Part shown: positions 10,795-19,914 of the stretch, in pieces | Numbering within the stretch: position 1 is the stretch's first letter | How the letters are laid out: each line of letters begins with the position of its first letter | Origin: Cylindrodendrum hubeiense | Taxonomy: Eukaryota; Ascomycota; Sordariomycetes; Hypocreales; Nectriaceae | Assembly: GCA_014621425.1 (NCBI GenBank) | Contig: JAANBB010000604.1 | Coordinates: 1-20,148, forward strand | Reading direction: 5' to 3' | Length of the DNA: 20,148 nucleotides | Notes under the pieces: generated by a model | Database searches by the model: none | What the model was told of the DNA's origin: nothing | What the model saw: the letters and a program-made list of their open reading frames with translations, nothing else | Program-made: the position numbers and the translations under genes

Positions 10795-10833
10795 CCTTGA
10801 GCCCTTGAACCCTTGAAACCCTTGAACCCTTGG
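10795..10833. repeat. CCTTGAAC-type short tandem repeat, about five copies
   Basis: Units are CCTTGAGC, CCTTGAAC, CCTTGAAAC, CCTTGAAC and CCTTGG, with one-base length variation. The array is about 150 bp upstream of the first LaeA-like start codon, so it is in the proximal promoter or 5' UTR. Confidence 0.8.
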
Positions 10834-10980
10834 ATTCCCGTCTCTTGCGCCTTGAAATTGCCCGACCGACCGTCTAGTCGCCATCGTTTCCTGGCATCTG
10901 GCAAGCCGCAACACAACCACCGCCCGCCGACCACCGCCACCACCCCGTCCTGTTAGCCGTCCCAGCAGCACAACATCACC

Positions 10981-12925
10981 ATGGCTGATGGCGAAGTAAC
11001 GACGCAACAGGCACCCGTCGCCGCCGTCAACGAGAAGGCGTCAAGCCCAACTCCGTCCGCTAAGCTCGCTGCCGCCGCCGCCGCTGAGTCGCAGCTACTG
11101 ACCGCCGAGGTGAGCACCATCAAGCCGCCCCAAGACGCGGAAACCAGCAATATTGACCCCGATAGGCCACCGACGACGACGTTGCCGATGATGACTCGGC
11201 GCTCGGAGTAAGTCCCTCTCCAATGTTTTGCCTCTTGTCCTACGCCTCTTGTTCTACGTCCAGCCACCCCTCGTCCACTCTCAGTTCCAGCAACCCGGCT
11301 AACGTCGTGTGCTTTTCCCGCACCCGCAGGACGATGCCGCCAGCTCCACAGCGTCTATGCGCTCCAGCATCCTCGCCTACCGCCAGGAGAATGGTCGAAC
11401 CTATCACTCCTACAAGGAGTCGAGTAAGTGTCTATCAAGTCTATCAATCACCGTAGCAAGTCCCGTATGTGCTCACATCATCTAGTTGGATACGTGCTTC
11501 CAAATGATGCAGTAAGAAGCCCTTTTGTGCTGTTGCACCAGTGTGCCACGCCACACACAAGGACCCCCCTGCGCAAATAGCGCTTGCTAACGTCTTGGCT
11601 CCCTTCCCTTAGTCTGAGCAAGAACGGCTAGGTAAGCGATCCCGTTCGATATCCGCATCTATTTACACCAATTCCTGCACGGGTTCCTGTTTATCCTAGG
11701 TGCCTACCTAAAGTAGCATACATAAGCTGCACGAACCAGTGCATGCACGCTATCGGAGAACGCAATCGCGGTACAACAGCGCACACGCTAACCTGGACAG
11801 ACCTCCAACATCATCTGTTCGCCCTCACTTTCAATGGAAAGCTGTTCCATTGCCCGGTCGATAGCGATAAGCCCATAGGTCGCACCCTCGACATTGGCAC
11901 TGGTACTGGTGTTTGGGCAATTGATTTCGGTATGAAAGAAAGTCCCAACTCTATTCCTTGTCACGACGCTAATCTCTCGCGATAGCCGATGAGCACCCTG
12001 AGACAGAGGTAATTCGGCTACTGCCCCCAACATTCCTGCCGTGAATCTTTAGCTAACTATCAGCAAAGGTCATTGGAATTGACATCAGCCCCATTCAACC
12101 ATCATTGTATGTTTACTCCCCCTCCAACATTCTGATCCGATTCCACAAGCCACCTTCTCCAACATGCCAATTACTCCAGTTTCCGGGGCTCGAGGACTAA
12201 CCTGTTGTCAGCGTTCCCGCCAACCTGTCATTCCAGGTTGACGACCTCGAAGATGAGTGGACTTTCAGCTACAAGTTCGACCTGATTTTCGCCCGCATGA
12301 TGACCGGTTCCATCGGCGACTGGCCCAAACTTTTCAAGCAGAGCTTGGACGGCCTCGCTCCCGGAGGCTGGATGGAGTGCCAGGACATCTGCTTCCCTCT
12401 GAGGTGCGACGACGGCACTGTCAAGGAGGACTCATACATCCAGCAGTGGTCCGACCTGATGATCAAGTCGACCACTATCTTCGGCAGGACTGGCGAGAGT
12501 GCGTCTATGTACAAGCAACAGATGATCGACGCTGGCTTTGTCAATGTCACCGAGGTGGTTTACAAGTGGCCCATGAACCGATGGCCCGCCGATCCCTACT
12601 ACAAGGACCTAGGTATGTGCCCTCCCGTGTACAGCAAGCCCTCGTAGTTAAGCGGCTAATATTGGAACAGGCTTCTGGTGCTTCCACAATATCGGCGGTG
12701 GCCTTTCGGGTCTAAGCATGGCACTATTCACCCGTGCCTTGGGATGGTCCTCTGAAGAAGTCGAGGTCTTCCTTAGCAACGTGCGGAACGACATGAAAAA
12801 CAAGGCAATCCACGCCTGGTGGCCCATGTAAGCTCCCCCTCGCATTTTAGGTTGGGATCATGTCGAGACCGGTGCTGACTGAGACTTGTTACAGACATGT
12901 GGTGTATGGCCAGAAGCCCGAATGA
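10981..12925 (+). CDS. LaeA-like SAM-dependent methyltransferase, intron-rich copy
   Basis: Eleven exons: 10981-11109, 11166-11207, 11330-11423, 11486-11511, 11613-11631, 11801-11929, 11986-12008, 12069-12106, 12212-12612, 12671-12827 and 12895-12925 (TGA). They total 1089 nt and 362 aa. All ten introns are GT-AG, 56-169 bp, most with a CTAAC/CTAAT branch motif. The exons were placed by matching each to the intron-poor paralogue at 13834. An Ala-rich, low-complexity N-terminus leads into SSILAYRQENGRTYHSY, then EQERLDLQHHLFALTF, SAM motif I LDIGTGTG (133-140), GIDISPIQ (157-164), and an ending VVYGQKPE. The family is the fungal LaeA-like group, nuclear or cytosolic methyltransferases often tied to secondary-metabolism control; its target is unknown. 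The start has an excellent context (CATCACCATGG). Five exons are 19-38 nt long. A single-frame gene finder would fragment this gene. Confidence 0.92.
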
Positions 12926-13833
12926 AGGGACATGGACCTGCTGCCAACTGATTTGAAGCCACCTGCGTGATTGTATTTTTCTTCTCTTTTCTTCGTGTTG
13001 ACGGTTGGTATCTTGAACCTCTGCATGACAACTCCTCTTACGGCCGAGTCGAATGGTGTTCATTTTTGACTGTGCTTCGGCAAACAACCAACGCATGTAT
13101 CATCACGGGGTTCCTTTGCTGTTTGGGAAAGCCAGTGGGCTTATGACATTTCGATTCCCATAGACTTGAATCAGCATTTCGAAAGTTCAAACATTTTATC
13201 CCACCCCTGTTTATCACTGTGTTGGCGCATCTGACTAGGAGGTGTCAAGACCAAGGTGTGCGGGAATCACATGTTGCGTTCAAGGATCCAGAGCAAGTAA
13301 TTGCTACCTCCATCATTGATGTTGGGTTAAAGATCTCCGATCCATTTACCCGCTTTGCGTGTATTATGGGCCCCGCTACTAAGAAAATTAGATAGCTGGA
13401 ACGAGAACAAACAACTGCACGGGCATCCTGCTGGTCAAGTAATAGAGTAGTGTATAATTAGAGTCGAGACGAACGTGTGGTCTGGACTAGGTCAACCGCT
13501 CCAGTTTTATGAGTTGGCAGAATACAAATGGGGAAACCAGAACGTCGTTATTCCACTTTCGGTGGAACAAGTTCGCAACATTCCTTTCTGGGACTCTCCC
13601 GCGCTCATGTACGACCCCGGTCCCTCCAAGAACCAACGCACATGTGCATGCATGCACGAGGCAAGTTGGTTCTCCCCGGCCGGCACCCCTGACTTCCCGT
13701 GTCTCCACTGAACGGCCCCGCCCGAACGTGGTGTGAGGGTGCTGGGTTTATCTCGCATCACACCGCAACGGAGATCTCTCAACTTCGTTTATTCGTAACT
13801 TTGAGTTTCTTCAGTTTCCAGACTAAGCTTACA
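12926..13833. other. Intergenic region between the two LaeA-like genes
   Basis: About 0.9 kb holding the 3' UTR of the first paralogue and the promoter of the second. Several open frames near 13475-13780 on both strands have no domain and no support. No trace of a third gene copy or transposon is visible. Confidence 0.55.
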
Positions 13834-14933
13834 ATGGCGAATACTGTGTCCCCGAAGGGCAATGCCCCTGAACAACCCACTGGAACTGTGACGCTGCCTC
13901 CGGCACTCCAGAGCGTTGGAGTTATCGAGGCCGACGACGCCCAGGAGGATAACGACTCTTCATATAACGACGATGCCACTAGTTCAACGGCCTCGATTGG
14001 CAGCAGTATTCTGCGCTACCGTGAAGAAAACGGGCGCACTTACCACGCATACAAAGATGGGCAGTACTTCATGCCAAATGACAACCGTGAGCAAGAGAGG
14101 CTAGATCTGCAGCATCACCTTTTCTTGCTTACATTCGATAACAAAATGCACCTTTCACCCGCTGGAAGTAACGGCCAAAAACTGCATAATGTCCTAGACG
14201 TAGGCACTGGTACTGGCGTGTGGGCTCTGGACTACGCCGATGAGCACCCCGAGACACAGGTTATCGGTGTCGATCTGAGCCCTATTCAGGGCGATTTCGT
14301 ACCTCCCAACTTGAACTTCCAGGTCGATGATCTAGAGGACACATGGACATTCCATGTCAAATTCGATTTTATTTACAGTCGGATGATGACTGCTGCGTTT
14401 GCCGACTGGCCTCGTTTCTTTGAGCAGGCATACGAAAACCTGACACCTGGCGGCTGGCTTGAGCTAGCCGACATCTGTCCTATCAAATGTGATGATGGAA
14501 CCATGACGACGGAGTCTTCTGTGAACAAGTGGGTCACCCAGCTCTTGGATGGAACGAAAATCGTCAACCGACCCTTTGATGGCGCCTATCTATACAAGGA
14601 GCAGATGGAAGCCGCAGGTTTCACGAATTTAACCCAGACCGTCTACAAATGGCCGCAGAACCGATGGCCCAAGGATAAAAAGCTCAAGGAACTCGGTATG
14701 TGGGCTTTGGAGAATGTTTCTTCGGGACTTGAAGGGTTGAGCGCGGCCGTATATACTCGGGTTCTTGGATGGAGCAAAGAGGAAATGGATATTCTCCTCG
14801 CTGAAGTTCGACGCGACTTGAAAAACCCCGCCATCCATTCATATTGGCCAATGTAAGTGAAATGCTTTCCTCGCCCTGCGAGTCTAACTAACATTATTGT
14901 AGTGTTGTCGTATACGGACAGAAGCCAGAGTGA
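13834..14933 (+). CDS. LaeA-like SAM-dependent methyltransferase, intron-poor tandem paralogue
   Basis: Two exons, 13834-14852 and 14903-14933 (TGA 14931-14933), with one 50-bp GT-AG intron containing CTAACTAAC. Together they make 1050 nt and 349 aa. I chose the ATG at 13834 (context TTACAATGG) over the in-frame ATG at 13699, because the extra 45 residues have no counterpart in the paralogue. Seen: SSILRYREENGRTYHAY (57-73), EQERLDLQHHLFLLTF (86-101), SAM motif I VLDVGTGTG (120-128), GVDLSPIQ (145-152), PGGWLELADI (205-214), and the C-terminal IVVYGQKPE formed across the intron. It matches the gene at 10981 over nearly the whole length at roughly half of positions by eye, so the duplication is not recent. 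The single intron is at the same codon and phase as the last intron of the neighbour; the other nine are absent. Confidence 0.95.
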
Positions 14934-16286
14934 TAAGAATTGTTTCCAACCATGTCTTCTCTGCTCGTCGTTCACATATTCTTTAACATAGACAAATAGC
15001 CAGTCTGCTTTGTAGTGGCCTGTTAATTCTAGAGTCCATATTCTTGCCACCAGCTTTTCTCCGAGGGACGTCCAAACAATGACTGATGAACTATTTATTC
15101 CATCTTGCAGTATCATTCATCGGACTAAATATACCAGACTCGAGCTATTGGTAGGATATGTACTTAGCATAGACCAAGCCCAAGAGACAGAACAAGTTTA
15201 TCACCAAGGCCATCGATTCTATATCATCTCAAATTAACAATTTCGGGGCCCTTAGGTCCCCAAATCAGGATCCGAGCGACCAGGCTCTCAGCTAGTAGTG
15301 GATTTGACTGTGAAAGGGGTTCATTCTTAAGACTAGAAATATATTGTCCGCGGAATAAGAAAGCTTCGGAAAATTCAGTGATATTCGAAAGAAGTAATCT
15401 CACGCAGGACAATATTGCACAGCTCGCAGCCCCCAGCATTACTGAGGCTATACATTTACTTGTTACACCAACAAAGCTACAGTCTAGGCAACGGTCGGTA
15501 GGTGCCACTCAGCGGGGTATATTTATGCTTGTTGGCTTTTGAGCTTAGCGAAGCATCCAACTTAGAATTAGGCCACAGGGGTTCGAGTATTCTGACTCCG
15601 TGGCCTGCTGTAGATCAATTCAGAAGTGAACTTGGAATGTCTTCATAGCAGTCATCGATGAAGAGCTAGTTTTCCTGCGGAACGGGGCACCTTGAAATCT
15701 CCCTGGAGTCAAGCTGTTCTCTCCATTCATCGTGATTGATGAGTCTGGGTCCGTCCTAATTACGCCTGACAGCCGGGGGGCCCAGCTTGTGGGGTCCCGG
15801 TCCCATAGAGTCCATGACGCGCCACCTGAAAAATAGGTAGCAGCTCATACAATCTGAATTCGTAGACGGATGCAATTAATAAGTCTGGAGATAATTTATG
15901 TTGTTTTGCGTATATTTAAACGGGAATGAACAAGACCTCCCCCTTAGGAGGTAGCTGATGATGCGATACGGTTGCCAGGGTCGCTAGGGTCACATAAAGT
16001 GAGGGTGTTCAGAAAGCAGAAAATTATGCAAGGCGAACGAGAGTTGGGGCGAGGCGTAACAATCTGCCTTGCATGGCTTATCCCCTGTCGAGTCGATTCA
16101 TAGCTTTCATGGTCAATTGGTTGACAAGCCGCCGAGGTTCGGGCTGTGCTGTTGGCCCCTCACCCAGAAAAGCCTTAATAAATCTAACCGCCAGCCTGGT
16201 TTTCCTTGCACAACTCAATCCTGTCTTTTGCCCTCTATTTCTTCCTACCTTCGCTCGAATCGTAATCTTTCGACAGAAAAATCAAC
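14934..16286. other. Intergenic region upstream of the NLR-like gene
   Basis: About 1.35 kb holding the 3' UTR of the second LaeA-like gene and the promoter of the NLR gene. A 94-codon open frame on the minus strand (15508-15224) begins with GTG right after a stop and has no recognisable domain. A 7-bp inverted repeat (AGGCCAC/GTGGCCT, 15570-15606) encloses a GGTTCGAGT word but does not form a tRNA. I see no other feature. Confidence 0.55.
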
Positions 16287-19200
16287 ATGGCTGACCCCTT
16301 GGGGATCATCGGCGTGATTGGCGTCGCGGCACACATCACTCACCTACTAGTTCGACTAGGGCTTGACTGGAAAGACGTACCGGATGACGCCCGACACTTC
16401 ATAGACGAGCTTCAGACTCTCAAAACAGTAATTTCCGAAACCCACGTCAATTTAATCAACAATCAAGACTTTCTGGAAGCATTTCATGGTCGCCATTCCA
16501 CCTTGCTCTTGCAGCTAGGGCCCACGTCCCAGCCAACTGATACCCATCAAATGGTGATAACCTGTGTGGCAGAATTGGGCAATCTTCTCAAAGATCTGGA
16601 GAAACGAGCCAAAGGCCATCGCGCGGGCTGGGAAAGAATCAAAGGAGCCTTCCTGTCAAAAAAGACTGAAGAGGCTGTCCAAAATCTGCATCGCCAGTGC
16701 CAAACCCTAAACAACTGTGTGGCAATCGATACCCTTGCACTCGGCACCCGGACATATGGCGCAGTTCAAAACATACAGAGCGGGCAACAACAATTGCATG
16801 GCTTATTCGAGGAACTCAGCACCCGCCAATGTTCTCAAGAAGATGCAAAAGAGCGTGAGGCAATTCTCGAGTGGCTGGCTCCAAACGACGACGCTTCACA
16901 GCAGCGTGACGTTCGTAGTCGGCACCAACCTGGAACTGGGAAATGGCTACTAGACTCCCAGGAATACTGCGCTTGGTTAAAGGCAACCCAACAAACACTC
17001 TTTTGCCCTGGTATTCCTGGTGCAGGCAAGACAATCCTCAGTTCAGTCGTCATCGACGACCTCATCGCAAGGCAGCGTGCTGACCCAACCACGGGCATTG
17101 GGTTCATCTACTGTAACTACCAACGCCAAGACAGCCAAAAAGTCCCTGATTTGCTTGCAAGTCTGTTAAGGCAGTTCATCCAGCAGGGATCTTCTATACC
17201 TGAAGATTTGAAAGACCTCTACGTCGAAAGTACGGCACCAAAACTGGAGCAACTTTTGAAAGCCCTGACTTCTGTCTTGACCTTCTATTCGAAAGTTTTC
17301 ATCGTCATTGATGCGCTTGATGAGTTCCAAAACAGACATCGAAAAGAATTGTATGCAAAACTGAGTGACATACAGTCTATTTCGGCAGTAAACATATTTG
17401 TGACGTCGAGGTACATTCCAGATATTTTGGCCCATTTCAAAGACAGTCCGTCTCTCGAGGTTCGCGCAAGCCAGCAAGATGTGGAGAAGTATCTAGAGCA
17501 GAAGATGTGTGAACTCCCATCTTTTGTTCAAACAAATCCAAAACTGCAAGGAGAGGTCAAATCTTCGATTTCAGAGGCAGTTGATGGAATGTACGTTTTG
17601 ATCCTTTCATTAATGCCGCGCCCTAATCGTCTTCCAGGTTTTTGTTAGCTGCGATTTACCTCCGTTCTCTAGAAGACAAGTTGACGCCCAAGAAACTAAA
17701 ACGAGCATTGGCCAATCTTCAGAAGCAACGTCAGGGGTCAAGTGAGGATGAAAAGGTCGAAGTATTAGGTCATGCATATGATCAAGTCCTGGAGCGCATC
17801 AACGGCCAAAGTCGTGGAGTTAAAGATCTTGCTATACAGGTCTTAATGTGGACCACGTACGCAAGGACACCACTTTCAGTCAGTGAACTCCAAGATGCCC
17901 TTGCTATCGAAATTGGAGAGTTCGAACTCGACGAAGACAACAGGCCGCAAATTGAAGATATAATCTCTGTTTGCGCTGGGCTAGTTACGCTGGACGGTGG
18001 GACCGAGATCATCAGACTGGCACACTACACAACACAAGAATACCTCAGCCAAACACAAGCTCGCTGGTTTCCGAATGCCGATACGGATATTGCAACAGCT
18101 TGTATAGCCTATCTCTCGTTGAGTGGATTTGAGTCCGGCCCTGATGCACGCAAACTGGTTTCCTTGCGGTTGGGTGCCTATCCACTCTACAGGTATGCGG
18201 CACTCAACTGGGGGTACCATGTCCGGGATGCTCAGAGGTCTTGTCAGGGGATGTTAGAATTTCTCCAATGCACGAAAAAGGTCATGGCGTCGATTCAAAT
18301 CCTAAATCAACTTCGGCTTAATAGACATAAAGATTACTGGGGTGAGCCCCCGGTACGCGGAAACGGCCTGCATTTAGCGTCATGGTTCGGGATTCTTGAT
18401 GTGGCAGATGCTCCATGGGCAGAGAACTGGCTCGAGTCACAAGATGACTGCAACGACACACCACTGTCATGGGCAGCAGAAAATGGGCAACACAAGATGG
18501 TCAAGCGACTGCTAGAGAAAGGAGCCAATGCTAATCATCCAAATGTTGTCGACAGCGGATCATTGAGACTAAGAGAAGGTTTGAAACTCGAAGGTTCCAG
18601 GTTTCAACAACCCTGTCATTGGATATGTCCGGGACCGTTATTGTCTGCAGCCATAAACGGGCACGACGAGGTCATAAAACTGCTAGTGGAGGCGGGAGCC
18701 GACCCAAATCATCAAGATAGAAACGGGCGGACGCCGCTGTCTTCCGCCGTCTTAAATAACAACATTTTTGCAGTTAAGCTACTGGTACAAGCAGGAGCGT
18801 GTTTCAATGAAAAGGATAGTCGGGGACGCACGCCAATAGCATTAGCCACTGAGAGAGGCTATGAGAGTATGGTTGAGCTGCTATTGCAGGCAGGGGCAGA
18901 CTTTGATCAAAAAGATAATTCAGGACTCACACCGATATCATGGGCTTCTCGAAGAGGCTATGGGGGTGTGGTTAAGCTGCTATTACAGGCAGGAGCGTGT
19001 TTCAATGAAAAGGATGGTCGGGGACGCACGCCAATAGTATTAGCCTCTGAGAGAGGCCATGAGAGTGTGGTTGAGTTACTGCTTCGTGCAAGAGCAGCCT
19101 TTGATCAAAGAGATGATTCAGAACTCACGCCGATATTATTCGCCTCCGAGTTTGGCCATGAGGGTGTGGTTAAGCTTCTATTACAGGCAGGGGCAGACTT

Positions 19201-19441
19201 TGATCAAAAGGATGATGACTGGGGACGCACGCCAATATCGTGGGCCTCCGGGAGAGGTCATAAGAGTGTGGTTGAGCTGCTATTGGAGGCTGGAGCAGAC
19301 TTTAATCAAAAGGATGACTCCGGACGCACGCCAATAGCATGGGCCCCAAAGGAAGGCTATGAGAGTATGGTTCAGCTACTGCTTCAGGTAGGGGCAAACT
19401 TCAGTCAAAAGGATAACTCAGGACGCACGCCAATATCATAG
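16287..19441 (+). CDS. NLR-like STAND protein: fungal N-terminal domain, NACHT, ankyrin repeats (array cut by TAG)
   Basis: Two exons, 16287-17590 and 17638-19441, flank a 47-bp intron (GTACGT...CTAAT...CCAG). They total 3108 nt and 1035 aa. The start context is ATCAACATGG. Residues 1 to about 190 resemble the fungal N-terminal domain of STAND proteins (PigL_N-like; MADPLGIIGVIGVAAHITHL). The NACHT domain has the P-loop GIPGAGKT (242-249), Walker B VFIVIDALDEF (337-347) and a sensor-like FVTSR (371-375). A winged-helix-like stretch includes LAHYTTQEYL (563-572). Ankyrin repeats run from about residue 677 to the end, with a non-canonical insert near 717-755. The last seven or so are near-identical 33-residue units. 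The family acts in fungal non-self recognition and cell-death signalling. The final codon TAG replaces a TGG seen in sister repeats, and ankyrin sequence continues in frame beyond it. Confidence 0.92.
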
Positions 19442-19540
19442 GCCTCCGATTTTGGCCGTGAGGGTGTGGTTAAGCTGCTATTACGGGCAGGGGCAGAATT
19501 TGATCAAAATGATGACCAGGGACTCGGGAACGGAATAGAT
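18791..19540 (+). repeat. 99-bp ankyrin-coding tandem repeat with 198-bp higher-order period
   Basis: Units begin (GCAGGAGC/GCAGGGGC-type) at 18791, 18890, 18989, 19088, 19187, 19289, 19388 and 19487. All are 99 bp except the one at 19187, which is 102 bp because of an added codon (KDDDWGR). Units at 18791 and 18989 are almost identical (GCAGGAGCGTGTTTCAATGA...), closer to each other than to the unit between them. Likewise, VVELLL-type and VVKLLL-type units alternate in part of the array. This shows a dimeric 198-bp period and recent exchange between units. The last unit loses similarity within about 40 bp (GGACTCGGGAACGG). Confidence 0.9.
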
Positions 19541-19561
19541 GTTCCGACAGCCGCGGTTTGA
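19439..19561 (+). pseudogene. Ankyrin-coding tail beyond the premature TAG
   Basis: After TAG (19439-19441) the same frame stays open for 39 codons to TGA at 19559-19561. The first part (ASDFGREGVVKLLLRAGAEF) is a clear ankyrin repeat continuing the array; the last dozen codons are unrelated. It is best read as the former C-terminus of the NLR-like protein, no longer translated unless there is readthrough or the base differs in other strains. Confidence 0.8.
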
Positions 19562-19914
19562 ACCGTCGGGAAAATTAGAAACAACGCATAGATACGGATA
19601 TGTTATCTTTCCAAGTTGCATTGCTCACGAGTTAAACCTCTTCACGTTCCCAGCTCTCCGCCATCTGCGGGGTGCTGTCATGTAGTCGACGCAGCGCCGT
19701 GGCGTGCTCTGTCGTAGTGGCCGTACGTCACCCCACCCCACCCCAGATTCCGCTGTCCGCCCGCCGCGATCCCACTTTTGGCCCGACTAAGCCTGAGAGC
19801 CGCAACCGCCGAGGCCTCCTTTCGCGAACCACACCTCCTCTCCTTCCATCCCGCCCGAAAATCTCCTCTCCCCCCCACCGATTTCACCCGCCGCAAGTCG
19901 CCCGCCCAGCAATC
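19562..19914. other. Intergenic region and pyrimidine-rich promoter/5' UTR of the last gene
   Basis: The right half carries CCCCACCCCACCCC (about 19730-19744) and long C/T tracts up to the start codon, a common arrangement ahead of well-expressed fungal genes. Nothing else is seen. Confidence 0.55.

Larger units (their letters stand above)
9059..10980. other. Divergent 1.9-kb intergenic region between P450 and LaeA-like gene
   Basis: The P450 (-) and the first methyltransferase (+) are transcribed away from this region, so it must hold both promoters. It is G/C-rich and unusually full of short tandem repeats (9310-9345, 10038-10067, 10188-10223, 10411-10470, 10795-10833). It also has a 16-bp perfect palindrome at 9709-9724. 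Its many short open frames translate to low-complexity Pro/Ser/Gly sequence with no domain, and I do not call genes from them. The last 60 bp before 10981 form a C/A-rich leader ending in a strong start context. Confidence 0.6.

Noticed and set aside
10506..10943. 145-codon minus-strand frame in the divergent region
   Set aside because: Its translation follows the underlying tandem repeats (QGFKGFKGS) and has no domain; it overlaps the proximal promoter of the plus-strand gene.
13699..13833. Upstream in-frame ATG giving a 45-residue longer second LaeA-like protein
   Set aside because: The extension has no counterpart in the paralogue and the ATG context at 13834 is better; it is probably promoter or 5' UTR sequence.
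6997..14933. Secondary-metabolite gene cluster around the P450 and LaeA-like genes
   Set aside because: No PKS, NRPS, terpene synthase, prenyltransferase, transporter or pathway regulator is present, so co-location of a P450 and methyltransferases alone does not support a cluster.
15224..15508. 94-codon open frame on the minus strand
   Set aside because: It starts at GTG directly after an in-frame stop, the first ATG is internal, it has no domain, and it has no plausible splice extension.
15570..15606. GGTTCGAGT inside a 7-bp inverted repeat, reminiscent of a tRNA T-arm
   Set aside because: No D-arm, anticodon arm or acceptor stem can be formed around it, and the loop of 23 nt is too long for a T-arm. 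Probably chance.
16069..16317. Open frames over the NLR start on the plus strand
   Set aside because: They are in frames other than the NLR frame, have no domain, and lie in the 5' UTR/promoter; the start at 16287 has the better context and fits the family N-terminus.
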